64,000 nucleotides of DNA, from NCBI RefSeq assembly GCF_000745775.1, contig NZ_JQJY01000009.1, positions 62,001 through 126,000 on the forward strand, in the 5' to 3' direction. The notes beneath the pieces are model-generated. The model saw only the letters and a program-made list of their open reading frames with translations. It had not been told where the DNA came from and searched no databases. The position numbers and the translations under genes are program-made. This document shows positions 49,880 through 58,736 of the stretch, in pieces. Each line of letters starts with the position of its first letter. Position 1 is the stretch's first letter. Source of the stretch: Flavobacterium sp. ASV13 (GTDB lineage: Bacteria; Bacteroidota; Bacteroidia; Flavobacteriales; Flavobacteriaceae).

Positions 49880-51748
49880 TTAATGAAAATGATCTTCTTC
49901 AATCTCAAATTCAGCATCTTTTTCCCAGATTTCCATTTCGCAGGGTTTGCAGTTAAATTTTAGTTTGTATTCAAGTTCACCTTGTTTCAATACTAATGGT
50001 TCTTTTACCTTAACACCTACAATGTCTTTTTGGTGAATTGGGCATTTTTTCAACTCGTATTTGATACAATATTTGGTTGTCATTACACGAGATTTTCCTG
50101 GATCCCATTGTAATTCGAATGCTTTTTCGATTTCGGTAACACCGTGACGTTCGTAGAATTTACGAGCTGTTTTGTTCGAAACATTGTACATGAAATCCAA
50201 TTTGGTTTCAGGATACGGATGTGACGTTTTTACCAATTGGTGTTCTTCACGTTTGTAATTTGCCAAACGAATTTCTGATAATTGCTCGTAAACCGTTCTT
50301 CTCATTTCATTGATTTTTGAAATCGGAAGAAACCAGTTTTGAGAAAATATAATGTTGATTTCGTCAGCGCTGTAAGGTGTAAAGCCTGTTTTTGCTAATT
50401 GAACTTTAATGTTTTCTTCGATTGACTCGCCAGTTTTTGTTTGTTCTTTTGAATGTTCTAAAATAACTGTACTTACATTTCCGTCTTCGTCGGTTGCAAT
50501 TAATTCAAAACCGTTTTCGTTTTCGGTAAGCAATAAAGTCGTTCCGATTTTACGGATCGCACTATCTTCTCTTTCAACAATTTTGATGAAAGCAATATCG
50601 TTGTTACGGTAAATAAAAGTTCCGTCTTTGATTTCTTTTAAAACGTTTGGATATACTTTTCCGTTTTCGGCTTTGTTTACGTAGATTCCGTCAGCTTCGT
50701 TATTTTCGTTGATGAAGCAAAGTCCGTCACCGTTGTTTAATAATTCGCCGTTTTCGATTTCGTAAGCATTTCCAACAGTTCTAATTAATTTACCAATATA
50801 TTGACCTTTTGATTTTGGGCTTTCCCAAGAACCAATACTAGCGTGTCTTTCGTTTACGAAATAATCGGTATAACCACGATTGAAAGTTCTATTTAAAGTA
50901 GAATCAAAAGTATAAGTACATTTTCCAGAAGAAGCTTTCGTGTATTTGTCGCTTCCTTCTAAATAACTGTCTAATTTCTGACGAAGATAAGATACGTTGT
51001 TTTTTACGTAAGCTACATCTTTTAATCTTCCTTCGATTTTAAAAGAAACGATTCCGGCTTCGATCAAATTTGGGATTTGATCTGAAACATCTAAATCTTT
51101 TATCGAAAGTAAGTGACTGTTTTTGATTAAAGTTTCTCCGTTTCCGTCAATTAAATTATAAGGTAAACGGCAGTTTTGCGCGCAAGAACCGCGGTTCGCG
51201 CTGCGTTCTCCGTTTGCCACACTCATATAACAGTTTCCACTGAAAGAAACGCATAAAGCTCCGGTTACGAAAAATTCTAATTCAACATCAGCTTCGTCGT
51301 AAATCGTTTTTATTTGATGCAGGTTTAATTCGCGCGCCAAAACGACACGTTTGATTCCGGCATCTTTAAGGAATTTAATTTTATCGGCATCACGATTATT
51401 GGCTTGCGTGCTTGCGTGAAGTACTATAGGAGGAAGCTCCATTTCCATAATCGCCATATCCTGAATAATCAAGGCATCAACACCAATGTCGTATAATTCC
51501 CAAATCATTGCGCGACAAGTTTCTAATTCGTTGTCGTACAAAATGGTATTCATAACCACAAAAACCTGTGCGTTAAATAAGTGTGCGTATTTTACAAGTT
51601 CAGCAACATCTTCGATTGAGTTGTTGGCATTAGAACGTGCACCAAATTGTGGTGCACCAATATATACAGCATCGGCACCACTATTTATGGCTGCGATTCC
51701 TCCAATTAAATCTCTAGCAGGAGCTAATATTTCGATTTTCTTCTTCAT
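49880..51748 (-). CDS. U32 family peptidase (collagenase-like, YdcP/RlhA type)
   Basis: A 622-residue protein with the U32 signature ELEFFVTGALCVSFSGNCYMS and neighbouring motifs GADAVYIGAPQFGARSNA, SANRGSCAQNCRLPY and KIEGRLKDVAYVKN. The C-terminal part has CysH-like cysteines (KYCIKYELKKCPIHQKD and FNCKPCEMEIWEKDAEFE). Related RlhA and UbiU/V proteins carry Fe-S clusters and hydroxylate RNA or ubiquinone, so RNA modification is plausible. A -7-like GACCTTTG is at 51800-51793. Confidence 0.88.
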   Translation of the reverse strand: MKKKIEILAPARDLIGGIAAINSGADAVYIGAPQFGARSNANNSIEDVAELVKYAHLFNAQVFVVMNTILYDNELETCRAMIWELYDIGVDALIIQDMAIMEMELPPIVLHASTQANNRDADKIKFLKDAGIKRVVLARELNLHQIKTIYDEADVELEFFVTGALCVSFSGNCYMSVANGERSANRGSCAQNCRLPYNLIDGNGETLIKNSHLLSIKDLDVSDQIPNLIEAGIVSFKIEGRLKDVAYVKNNVSYLRQKLDSYLEGSDKYTKASSGKCTYTFDSTLNRTFNRGYTDYFVNERHASIGSWESPKSKGQYIGKLIRTVGNAYEIENGELLNNGDGLCFINENNEADGIYVNKAENGKVYPNVLKEIKDGTFIYRNNDIAFIKIVEREDSAIRKIGTTLLLTENENGFELIATDEDGNVSTVILEHSKEQTKTGESIEENIKVQLAKTGFTPYSADEINIIFSQNWFLPISKINEMRRTVYEQLSEIRLANYKREEHQLVKTSHPYPETKLDFMYNVSNKTARKFYERHGVTEIEKAFELQWDPGKSRVMTTKYCIKYELKKCPIHQKDIVGVKVKEPLVLKQGELEYKLKFNCKPCEMEIWEKDAEFEIEEDHFH

Positions 51749-51894
51749 TTCTAAAACTTTAGACTTTTGTGGTATTCCCGAAAAAAAGTGTGCAAAGGTC
51801 TAATAAATTATTTGAGTTTGCTAGTGATGAAGCGATTTTTTTGAAATTGTTAACTTAATATGAATGATGATAAACGAAAAATATAAACTTAATA

Positions 51895-52484
51895 TTAATC
51901 TATCGGAAAAGTATATCCAACGGCAAATACTCCCGTAGACTGTTTTGCCGCTGGATGAAAGTAACCAGAAATACCAATTTCTAGACTGTTTTTTCTGCCT
52001 ATGCTAATCCAACACTAAAAGGGATATGCATTAAAATGGTGCTTTTATTGAAATTAACGTTTGGTGTAAAAGTCTCGAATTTACCTATCGATGTTCCAAT
52101 ACCACCTTCAATAAAAGGTGCAACCCACGGAATTGGTGCACAAAAACGAACTTTCCCTCCCATTAAAAAAGCGTTAGTTGTTACCTTATATTGAGGTTGA
52201 TTTTGTACATTTTGATCTTTATCAACAGATTCAAAAATCGCACCGGCGTAAGGTCTTATGCTAAACCATGACTTGAGTCCTATAATATATTCGCCTTGAA
52301 GATAAAGACCACCTCCAATAACATCTACTTCGTCTTGACTTCCATAATCTTCTATATCATAAGAAGCACTGGATCCGTAACCTATAGATGCTTTAATGAA
52401 TTTACCTGTTGTTTGTGCTTGAGAATAAGATGAAAATAATGATGCCAAAATAATAGCAACGAAATAACGTAAAGTTAAGGTCAT
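51895..52484 (-). pseudogene. outer membrane beta-barrel protein with a C-terminal frameshift
   Basis: From the ATG at 52484 a signal peptide (IILASLFSSYSQAQ) leads into a beta-rich barrel (GKFIKASIGYGSSASY, LYLQGEYIIGLKSWFSIRPYAGAIF, APFIEGGIGTSIGKF) that stops at TAG 51999. Continuing in the +1 frame past about 52002 reads IGRKNSLEIGISGYFHPAAKQSTGVFAVGYTFPID to a stop at 51895, a typical final strand. A single missing base near 52002 would explain this. It could be real decay or a sequencing error. Confidence 0.75.
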
Positions 52485-52554
52485 AAAAATAGTTTTGGTT
52501 AGAAATTGGTTGCGACTAAAATAAGATTTATTTTTCAGTTTTAACAAAAAACAA

Positions 52555-52589
52555 AAAAACTGCCCAGTTATTTAAACTAAGCAGTTTTT
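52555..52589 (-). terminator. terminator after the four-helix-bundle gene
   Basis: AAAAACTGC (52555-52563) and GCAGTTTTT (52581-52589) stem; on the minus strand followed by T-rich sequence. Confidence 0.7.
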
Positions 52590-52614
52590 CTAAAATAAAA
52601 AACTTCAATGATAT

Positions 52615-53070
52615 TTAAAGTGCTCTCATTTTAATTTGCGATAAAGTGTTTTGAATACTGTTTAATTGTTTTGAAACAATGTAAATCTGGCTGTGTTCAA
52701 GATGGTTTTCTTCGAGTGCTGCTTTGTATTTTTCGATTGCCGTTTCTTCACCCGTAACGCAAGCGTTAATAATTGCTTTAGTGTCGCCTCCGGTAAATGA
52801 TGATTTAATATCAATCCAAGTTCTATGTAAGGCTCCCAATGGTCCACCGCCAGAAGTATCTGTTGATTTACCTAGTTTGTTGATTTCGTCTTGTAGTTCT
52901 ACAATAAAAAGAGCACGTTCGCGGGCGTAATCCAGAAAATCGGCTTTCATGGCTAGATTTTCTACATGTTCGGCCGCGTTTGTATATCCTAGTTTTCCGT
53001 CTTCAAGAATTGAAATTAATCCATTTAAGGTTTTTACGGTTTCATCTGTGTTTACATCTGTATTTGTCAT
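52615..53070 (-). CDS. PA2169-type four-helix-bundle protein (DUF2383)
   Basis: A 151-residue, ferritin-like helical protein: VKTLNGLISILEDGKLGYTNAAEHVE, FLDYARERALFIVELQDEINKLG, GPLGALHRTWIDIKSSFTGGDTKAIINACVTGEETAIEKYKAAL. This matches the DUF2383/'PA2169 family' helical bundle. Some relatives bind metals or respond to stress; no clear metal ligands are claimed here. Confidence 0.88.
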   Translation of the reverse strand: MTNTDVNTDETVKTLNGLISILEDGKLGYTNAAEHVENLAMKADFLDYARERALFIVELQDEINKLGKSTDTSGGGPLGALHRTWIDIKSSFTGGDTKAIINACVTGEETAIEKYKAALEENHLEHSQIYIVSKQLNSIQNTLSQIKMRAL

Positions 53071-53263
53071 GACTAATAGTTTTTTAATTAATACATTACA
53101 AAGTTGACGATTTCTAAAACGTTATGTTTTACAGGATTATAGCTGCCGTTTTATATTATTGTAGAATGGGAATTTTGAAAGTGTTTTTTTTTGCTCTCGC
53201 AGATTTGGCAGATTTTTTAGATTTTTTTCTTTTGAAAATGAATTTTCTCGTTTACCGTTTTGC

Positions 53264-53350
53264 GTGAGGGATAGCAGTGGAAAGCCCACAGCCTGACGAA
53301 GGAAGTGCGAGGACTTGTAGCGGATAGCCCGACCCGGAGGGACACGCCCA
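53264..53350. repeat. REP-like inverted-repeat element (copy 3)
   Basis: Left GAGGGATAGCAGTGGAAAG (plus) and right GGGCTATCCGCTACAAG (minus) match the two end types at 2046-2189. The interior holds CACAGCCTGACGAAGGAAGT. Marked higher GC than surroundings. Confidence 0.65.
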
Positions 53351-53362
53351 AATTAAGTATAT

Positions 53363-53416
53363 AAAAAAACAGCTTAAAGTATAAAAGTGATGAAACTTTT
53401 GAACCTTAAGCCGTTT
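53363..53416 (-). terminator. terminator of the aminotransferase gene
   Basis: Minus strand: AAAACGGCTTAAGGT pairs imperfectly with ACTTTAAGCTGTTTT through a further AAAGT/ACTTT stem, followed by a T-run. Confidence 0.6.
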
Positions 53417-53436
53417 TAATAAAACTTATTATATTA

Positions 53437-54627
53437 TTATGCAGTCAAAGCTTCTTTGATTCTGCGTAATGCTTCTGTTAAAATGTCGTTGCTTGTTGCG
53501 TAAGAGAAACGAATACAGTTTGGATTTCCGAAAGCGTCTCCTGTTACTGTAGCAACATTTGCCTCAGCTAAAAGATACATTGAAACATCGTTTGCATCTT
53601 TAATTTCAGTTCCTTTTAAAGTTTTTCCGAAGAAAGAAGAAACGTCTGGGAATACATAGAATGCACCTTCCGGAACGTTGATTTTTATTCCTGGAATTTC
53701 TTTCAATAATCCAACAACTAAATCTCTACGACCGTGGAAAGCCTGAACCATGTGGTTTAAAACACTTGGATCTGCATCTACAGCTGTAATTGTAGCACGT
53801 TGTGCCACAGAGTTTGCTCCAGATGTTACTTGTCCTTGAATTTTTGTACATGCTTTTGCGATAAATTCCGGTGCTCCAATATATCCAATTCTGTATCCTG
53901 TCATTGCAAATGCTTTTGCAACTCCGTTTACAGTGATTGTTCTGTCTAACATTCCAGGAATTGAACCGATGCTACAGAAAGTTCCTGAGAAATTGATGTG
54001 CTCGTAAATCTCATCGGCAACTACGTAAATATTTGGGTGTTTTTCTAGAACTTTAGCCAAAGCTGTTAATTCTTCTCTGCTGTAAACAGACCCAGATGGG
54101 TTACATGGAGAAGAGAACCACATCATTTTTGTTTTTGGTGTGATTGCAGCTTCTAATTGTTCTGGAGTGATTTTGAAATCTGTTTCAACTGAAGTTGGAA
54201 CTTCAACCGGAACTCCGCCAGAAAGTTTTACGATTTCGAAATAAGAAACCCAGTAAGGTGCTGGTAAAATTACCTCGTCACCGTCGTTTAACATTACTTG
54301 CGCAATGTTGTATAAAGATTGTTTTGCTCCTGTAGAAACTACGATTTGAGTTGGTTTGTACTCTAAATTATTGTCTCTTTTGAATTTTCTGCAGATTGCT
54401 TCTCTCAATTCAAGATAACCTTCTACTGGAGAATAAGTGCTATAATTTTCGTTTACTGCTTTTATTACTGCTTCTTTAATGAAGTCTGGCGTATTGAAAT
54501 CAGGCTCGCCTAAACTTAAACTGATAATGTCTTTTCCTTGTGCTTTTAATTCGCGTGCCAATGCAGCCATTGCTAATGTCTGTGAAGTAGCAAGATTGTT
54601 GATTCTGTCCGAAAGAATATGATTCAT
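53437..54627 (-). CDS. class I/II PLP-dependent aminotransferase (aspartate type)
   Basis: A 396-residue fold-type I enzyme with SLGEPDFNTP, STGAKQSLYNIAQVM, APYWVSYFEIV, MMWFSSPCNPSG, VADEIYEHINF and PLP lysine Lys238 (NGVAKAFAMTGYRIGYI). The bacteroidotal aspartate/aromatic aminotransferase group fits; the exact amino acid preference is unknown. Own terminator; not linked to the desaturase. Confidence 0.93.
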   Translation of the reverse strand: MNHILSDRINNLATSQTLAMAALARELKAQGKDIISLSLGEPDFNTPDFIKEAVIKAVNENYSTYSPVEGYLELREAICRKFKRDNNLEYKPTQIVVSTGAKQSLYNIAQVMLNDGDEVILPAPYWVSYFEIVKLSGGVPVEVPTSVETDFKITPEQLEAAITPKTKMMWFSSPCNPSGSVYSREELTALAKVLEKHPNIYVVADEIYEHINFSGTFCSIGSIPGMLDRTITVNGVAKAFAMTGYRIGYIGAPEFIAKACTKIQGQVTSGANSVAQRATITAVDADPSVLNHMVQAFHGRRDLVVGLLKEIPGIKINVPEGAFYVFPDVSSFFGKTLKGTEIKDANDVSMYLLAEANVATVTGDAFGNPNCIRFSYATSNDILTEALRRIKEALTA

Positions 54628-54701
54628 TATAAAATTTTTGATGTCCTTAATTTGATGCGCTTATTAAGGAAGGTTAATTATTAATAGATTTTTTTTAGTT
54701 T

Positions 54702-55799
54702 TTAAACTGATAATTCTGGCTTCATTCCTAAGTCACGCAAATGCTTGAAGTGAGCTACAATAGCGCTTCGCATTGTTTTGTATTCGTAATATGGCAGGTT
54801 GCACTCTTTTGCAGTTTCTTTTACGATTTTTGCAATTTTGCCATAATGAATGTGACTAATATGTGGAAAAATATGATGTTCGATTTGATGGTTTAATCCG
54901 CCAGTGTACCAGTTTACAATTGCATTTTTTGGAGCAAAATTAGTTGTGGTATATAATTGGTGAATAGCCCAAGTGTTGTCCATTTCGCCCAATTCATTTG
55001 GCTCTGGATTAGTAGTGTGGTCAACAACGTGTGCTAATTGAAATACAATACTTAAGATTAATCCTGTTGTATAGTGCATTACAAAAAATCCAAGAACCAC
55101 TTTCCACCATGTAATTCCAATTACGATTGGCAATACAATCCAGATTGATACATAAATGATTTTTGTAATAATTAAAGTTGTCCAAAGGATTTTTGGGCTT
55201 TTTGGTTCTCCGTAAGATAATTTTCTTTTCAGATAATTACGCATTTGCTTAAAATCGGTTGTAATTGCCCAGTTGAAAGTCAGTAATCCGTATAAGAAAA
55301 CCGAATAATAATGTTGAAAACGGTGAAAACTATGCCATTCAGCATGTTTTGTAAAACGGATAATTCTTCCTGCATCAAGATCTTCATCATGTCCAGGAAT
55401 ATTAGTGTAAGTGTGGTGCAATACATTGTGCTGAACTTGCCAATTGTAAACATTTCCAGCCAGAACATAAATAGTTCCACCCATTAATTTGTTGATCCAG
55501 CTTTTGTTTGAATAAGAACCGTGGTTCCCGTCGTGCATTACGTTCATTCCAACGCCGGCCATACCAATACCCATTACAATGGATAATAATAACATGACCC
55601 AAAACGGCATATCAAGCGTAAGGATTAAAAAATAAGGTGTCAAAAATACGGCAAAAAGAATAACGGCTTTTAAATGCAGTTTCCAATTTCCAGTTTTCTG
55701 GATATTATTTTCTTTGAAGTAATTGTTTACGCGAGAGTTAAGTGTTCTGAAAAACTTCAGATTGTCTTGTCTTGCAAATGTTGGTGCAGGGTTATTCAT
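54702..55799 (-). CDS. membrane fatty acid desaturase
   Basis: A 365-residue enzyme with all three histidine boxes, HDGNHGSYSN, HNVLHHTYTN and HQIEHHIFPHISHIHYG, and about four membrane helices. The HQxxHH third box resembles front-end desaturases, though no N-terminal cytochrome b5 domain is visible. It uses ferredoxin or similar electron donors to insert double bonds into lipid acyl chains, adjusting membrane fluidity. A minus-strand TTG-N22-TACCTTTG promoter lies at 55851-55819. Confidence 0.93.
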   Translation of the reverse strand: MNNPAPTFARQDNLKFFRTLNSRVNNYFKENNIQKTGNWKLHLKAVILFAVFLTPYFLILTLDMPFWVMLLLSIVMGIGMAGVGMNVMHDGNHGSYSNKSWINKLMGGTIYVLAGNVYNWQVQHNVLHHTYTNIPGHDEDLDAGRIIRFTKHAEWHSFHRFQHYYSVFLYGLLTFNWAITTDFKQMRNYLKRKLSYGEPKSPKILWTTLIITKIIYVSIWIVLPIVIGITWWKVVLGFFVMHYTTGLILSIVFQLAHVVDHTTNPEPNELGEMDNTWAIHQLYTTTNFAPKNAIVNWYTGGLNHQIEHHIFPHISHIHYGKIAKIVKETAKECNLPYYEYKTMRSAIVAHFKHLRDLGMKPELSV

Positions 55800-55818
55800 A
55801 ATTATTTTAAATAGGTTT

Positions 55819-55851
55819 CAAAGGTAATTATTATAAATTCTCAATTTGCAA
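55819..55851 (-). promoter_or_regulatory. promoter of the desaturase gene (TTG-N22-TACCTTTG)
   Basis: TTG 55851-55849, 22-nt spacing, then TACCTTTG 55826-55819 on the minus strand; the ATG is at 55799. Confidence 0.5.
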
Positions 55852-55882
55852 AATTGAGTTAAATATTTCAATCGTAAAGTAG

Positions 55883-55890
55883 TACTTTTG
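55883..55890 (+). promoter_or_regulatory. -7 box of rsmG
   Basis: TACTTTTG fits TAnnTTTG, 17 nt before the ATG at 55907. Confidence 0.4.
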
Positions 55891-55906
55891 TTAAAAATTT
55901 AGAGCA

Positions 55907-56536
55907 ATGGATGAGATATTGAAATATTTTCCTGATTTGACCGATATTCAAATCAAACAATTTCAACAATTAGACTTTTTATACCACGATTGGAATGAAA
56001 AAATCAATGTGATTTCGCGCAAAGACATTGATTCATTATATACAAAACACATCTTGCATTCGTTAGGAATTGCTAAAATCATGAAATTTGAGCCAGGAAC
56101 AACGGTTTTGGATGTTGGAACAGGCGGAGGTTTTCCGGGAATTCCATTAGCGATTCTTTTTCCTGAAACTCGTTTTTATTTGATTGATGTTATCGCAAAA
56201 AAAATAAAAGTAGTTCAGGGAGTTGCCGATGCATTAGAATTGAAAAATGTAAAAGCGGAACAAAAACGTGCCGAATTGGTAAAAGGGGATTTTGATTTTA
56301 TTGTGAGCCGTGCCGTAACGAACATGCCTGATTTTGTTTCCTGGATACATGATAAAATTAAGAAACAGCATAAACATATCCTCAAAAACGGAATTTTGTA
56401 TTTAAAAGGTGGTGATTTGGCTGAAGAATTGAAAGATTTTCCAAATGCAACTTTATATGATTTAGCAGATCATTTTGATGATGAATTTTTTGAAACCAAA
56501 AAAGTCGTGCATTTGCCATTAAAGTTTAAACCATAA
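55907..56536 (+). CDS. rsmG: 16S rRNA (guanine-527-N7)-methyltransferase RsmG
   Basis: A 209-residue Rossmann methyltransferase with the SAM motif TVLDVGTGGGFPGIPLAI (66-82), YLIDVIAKKIKVVQ, FDFIVSRAVTNMPDF, and the N-terminal DWNEKINVISRKDIDSLYTKHILHSLG that marks GidB/RsmG. It methylates G527 of 16S rRNA. Loss can give low-level streptomycin resistance in other bacteria. Confidence 0.95.
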   Translation: MDEILKYFPDLTDIQIKQFQQLDFLYHDWNEKINVISRKDIDSLYTKHILHSLGIAKIMKFEPGTTVLDVGTGGGFPGIPLAILFPETRFYLIDVIAKKIKVVQGVADALELKNVKAEQKRAELVKGDFDFIVSRAVTNMPDFVSWIHDKIKKQHKHILKNGILYLKGGDLAEELKDFPNATLYDLADHFDDEFFETKKVVHLPLKFKP

Positions 56537-56556
56537 ATTAAAGATTAAAAATATAT

Positions 56557-56596
56557 AACCCGGATAGAATTAATAAAACTCTTCCGGGTTATTTTT
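56557..56596. terminator. bidirectional terminator after rsmG
   Basis: AACCCGGA (56557-56564) and TCCGGGTT (56583-56590) stem with T-rich flanks on both sides. Confidence 0.8.
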
Positions 56597-56616
56597 TGAA
56601 TTAATAGTGATTAAAA

Positions 56617-57348
56617 TTAAGATGCTTTTTGTGATAAATGCAAAAACGGATTCGCTTTATGATTTAAATTCTTGATGAAATTATCCAACGCGATTTCGCA
56701 GGCTGCAGGAGTATAATGAAATTTTGAATCAAAGAAAAATTCTCGGCATATAACAGTTTCTGTAGAAGAATCATAAATGCTTTCGTCACTTTGGTCGACA
56801 TCTTTAGAGTTATATGCACAAGGATAAGAGTTTAGTAAAGCTGCAACTGTCGCATTAAACCATTTGTCGAAAGACTTTTTCTTTGGGGTAATATAACGTG
56901 CAAGCAGTACTAATCCGATAAGTTCACTTTGAAGAAAATAGGAACCTTTTCTATATCTTACATCAATCATTCGCACATTCATAAGCGCAACCCATAATGG
57001 TCCGTCTACTGAACCAGAATCTGACATGTCTAGATCGGTATCAAATAGTAAAGGATCTGTTTCGTGGCTATCACGAACAGAACACCAAAGTGCTTCTATT
57101 CGTTTTTGAATATCATTTGCTGATGTCGAATAGCCAGTAAAACGCCATGAAATCCATTCCAATAAAGCTGCTGTTAATCCCATACAGGCTTTATGGCTAA
57201 TTTGGGACAGTATGTTTTCTAATTCTTCATTTCCTTCTAATGGATCTAAAAACATTTCCATCTTTTTATTATTCCATTTAAAATCGATAGGGTGCCCAAC
57301 ACTTTTTGATTTTAAAATTATTTCCGGCAAGTTGTTTAAGTTTCTCAT
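56617..57348 (-). CDS. hypothetical protein, unrecognised
   Basis: A 243-residue soluble protein I do not recognise. Visible features: an acidic-aromatic N-terminal third (VGHPIDFKWNNKKMEMFLDPLEGNEEL), a helical centre (CMGLTAALLEWISWRFTGYS, QKRIEALWCSVRDSHETDPLLFDTDLDMSDSGSVDGPLWVALMNVRMIDVRYR), and a C-terminal region with several Tyr/Phe. No signal peptide or membrane helix. The compact helical, Trp-rich composition resembles small toxin-immunity proteins, but I have no motif to support that. It has a -7 box TAAATTTG (57388-57381) on the minus strand. Confidence 0.7.
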   Translation of the reverse strand: MRNLNNLPEIILKSKSVGHPIDFKWNNKKMEMFLDPLEGNEELENILSQISHKACMGLTAALLEWISWRFTGYSTSANDIQKRIEALWCSVRDSHETDPLLFDTDLDMSDSGSVDGPLWVALMNVRMIDVRYRKGSYFLQSELIGLVLLARYITPKKKSFDKWFNATVAALLNSYPCAYNSKDVDQSDESIYDSSTETVICREFFFDSKFHYTPAACEIALDNFIKNLNHKANPFLHLSQKAS

Positions 57349-57674
57349 ATGTTGTTATATAAGTTTTGATATTTTTTTAGCAAATTTATAAGGGAGCTGT
57401 TTTTTTAAATGGAATAAGAAGTTTTAAAAATGATAGAATAAGTTTTTTTGCTTTTTTATTCGGCTGATTTTTAATTAAATAAGAAAAAGATTACAAATAA
57501 TATAGTGCTAAAATGTAAGTCTCATTTTTTTGCTTTCGCCAATTTAGACTCGCATATTTTAATGCAATCAAGAATGAATTTCATTCGTCACCTATTATTT
57601 TTCTTTCATGTACTTTTATTTGTTCAATCTGTATTAGAGAAATACCTTTACTACAGCACTAATATCTTTATACT
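57349..57674. other. AT-rich intergenic region
   Basis: The 326-nt gap holds the TAAATTTG -7 box for the unrecognised gene (57388-57381) and a 15-bp palindrome GAATGAATTTCATTC (57572-57586), about 90 nt before the histidine kinase start. Otherwise AT-rich, no gene seen. Confidence 0.5.
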
Positions 57675-58736
57675 TTGAAAATAACAAAAACAATATCGAC
57701 TTACTGGAAAATTCAGATCATAGGATGGAGTACAGCTTCTTTGTATTGGGGATTTCAGGCTTTTTTTAGCGGAAATTTTATATGGAAAATTGGTATTGCA
57801 GATTTGATACTGGATGTTTCAATTGGTATTCTGCTGACGCATCTTTACAGGAATTTTGTTTTAAAAAAGGGATGGAATAAATTAAATCTAAAAACATTAA
57901 TTCCAAAAATGATTATCGGCGTTTTACTACTTTCAGTGATATATACAGTTTTAATTGCCGGTAAATTATATCTGGTTCGTCTCTTTATTCTAAGAAGCAA
58001 TTCTTTGCCATTTATACTTTTTTTTAAATCGATACAGTTGCAAATATTCATTACAGGAACGAGATTGATGTCTATTTGGGTATTGGCTTATCATCTTTAT
58101 CACTATTCAAGACTTGAATTGCAAACCGTAAAAGAAAATGCCCGATTATCACTTATAATAAAAGAAACACAACTGAATAATCTGAGTGCGCAACTTAATC
58201 CGCATTTCTTTTTTAATTCCCTGAATAATATAAAATTTCTGGTTTTAGAAAATCCACATGCTGCGAGAAGAGCGATTGATCTTTTGTCTGAGTTATTGCG
58301 GAATTCTTTAACTAGCAATATTGGAAAAGTAATCCCTTTAAGTGACGAAATAAATCTGGTTAAGGATTATCTCGAATTGGAAAAAATACGTTTTGAAGAT
58401 CGCTTGCAAATCAAAATTGAAATAAATGAAGATGAATTGACCCATTTAATTCTGCCTTTTAGTATTCAGACATTGGTTGAAAATGCCGTAAAACATGGAA
58501 TTGAAAAAAGAAAAAACGGCGGATTTATAGCGATCAAAGTTGAGCTTGAAAACAATTTTATGAAAATTACGGTTCAAAATTCAGGCAAACTCAGCAAGGA
58601 AATAAAAGATTCAGGTATTGGGATAAAAAACCTGAAAGAGCGATTGCTGTTACAATATAATGGAAACGCTTTTTTTGAAATCAAAGAAATGGATAATGAA
58701 ACAGTTTTGGCAACAATTTTAATTCCGTCAAAATGA
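57675..58736 (+). CDS. LytS/YehU-type sensor histidine kinase (TTG start)
   Basis: A 353-residue kinase. Four membrane helices (about 12-32, 40-60, 79-99, 111-142), then the His_kinase domain with phosphoacceptor His177 in QLNPHFFFNSLNNI, a coiled stretch, and an HATPase with SIQTLVENAVKHGIEKR and GIGIKNLKERL. The start is TTG at 57675 (MKITKTISTYWKIQIIGW); no ATG precedes the first helix. Its stop overlaps the response regulator start (ATGA at 58733), so the two are coupled. Confidence 0.9.
   Translation: MKITKTISTYWKIQIIGWSTASLYWGFQAFFSGNFIWKIGIADLILDVSIGILLTHLYRNFVLKKGWNKLNLKTLIPKMIIGVLLLSVIYTVLIAGKLYLVRLFILRSNSLPFILFFKSIQLQIFITGTRLMSIWVLAYHLYHYSRLELQTVKENARLSLIIKETQLNNLSAQLNPHFFFNSLNNIKFLVLENPHAARRAIDLLSELLRNSLTSNIGKVIPLSDEINLVKDYLELEKIRFEDRLQIKIEINEDELTHLILPFSIQTLVENAVKHGIEKRKNGGFIAIKVELENNFMKITVQNSGKLSKEIKDSGIGIKNLKERLLLQYNGNAFFEIKEMDNETVLATILIPSK

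Larger units (their letters stand above)
53071..53436. other. intergenic region with REP-like element
   Basis: The 366-nt gap between the four-helix-bundle gene and the aminotransferase gene carries a REP-like element (53264-53350) and the aminotransferase terminator (53363-53416). The rest is AT-rich, with no gene seen. Confidence 0.5.
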
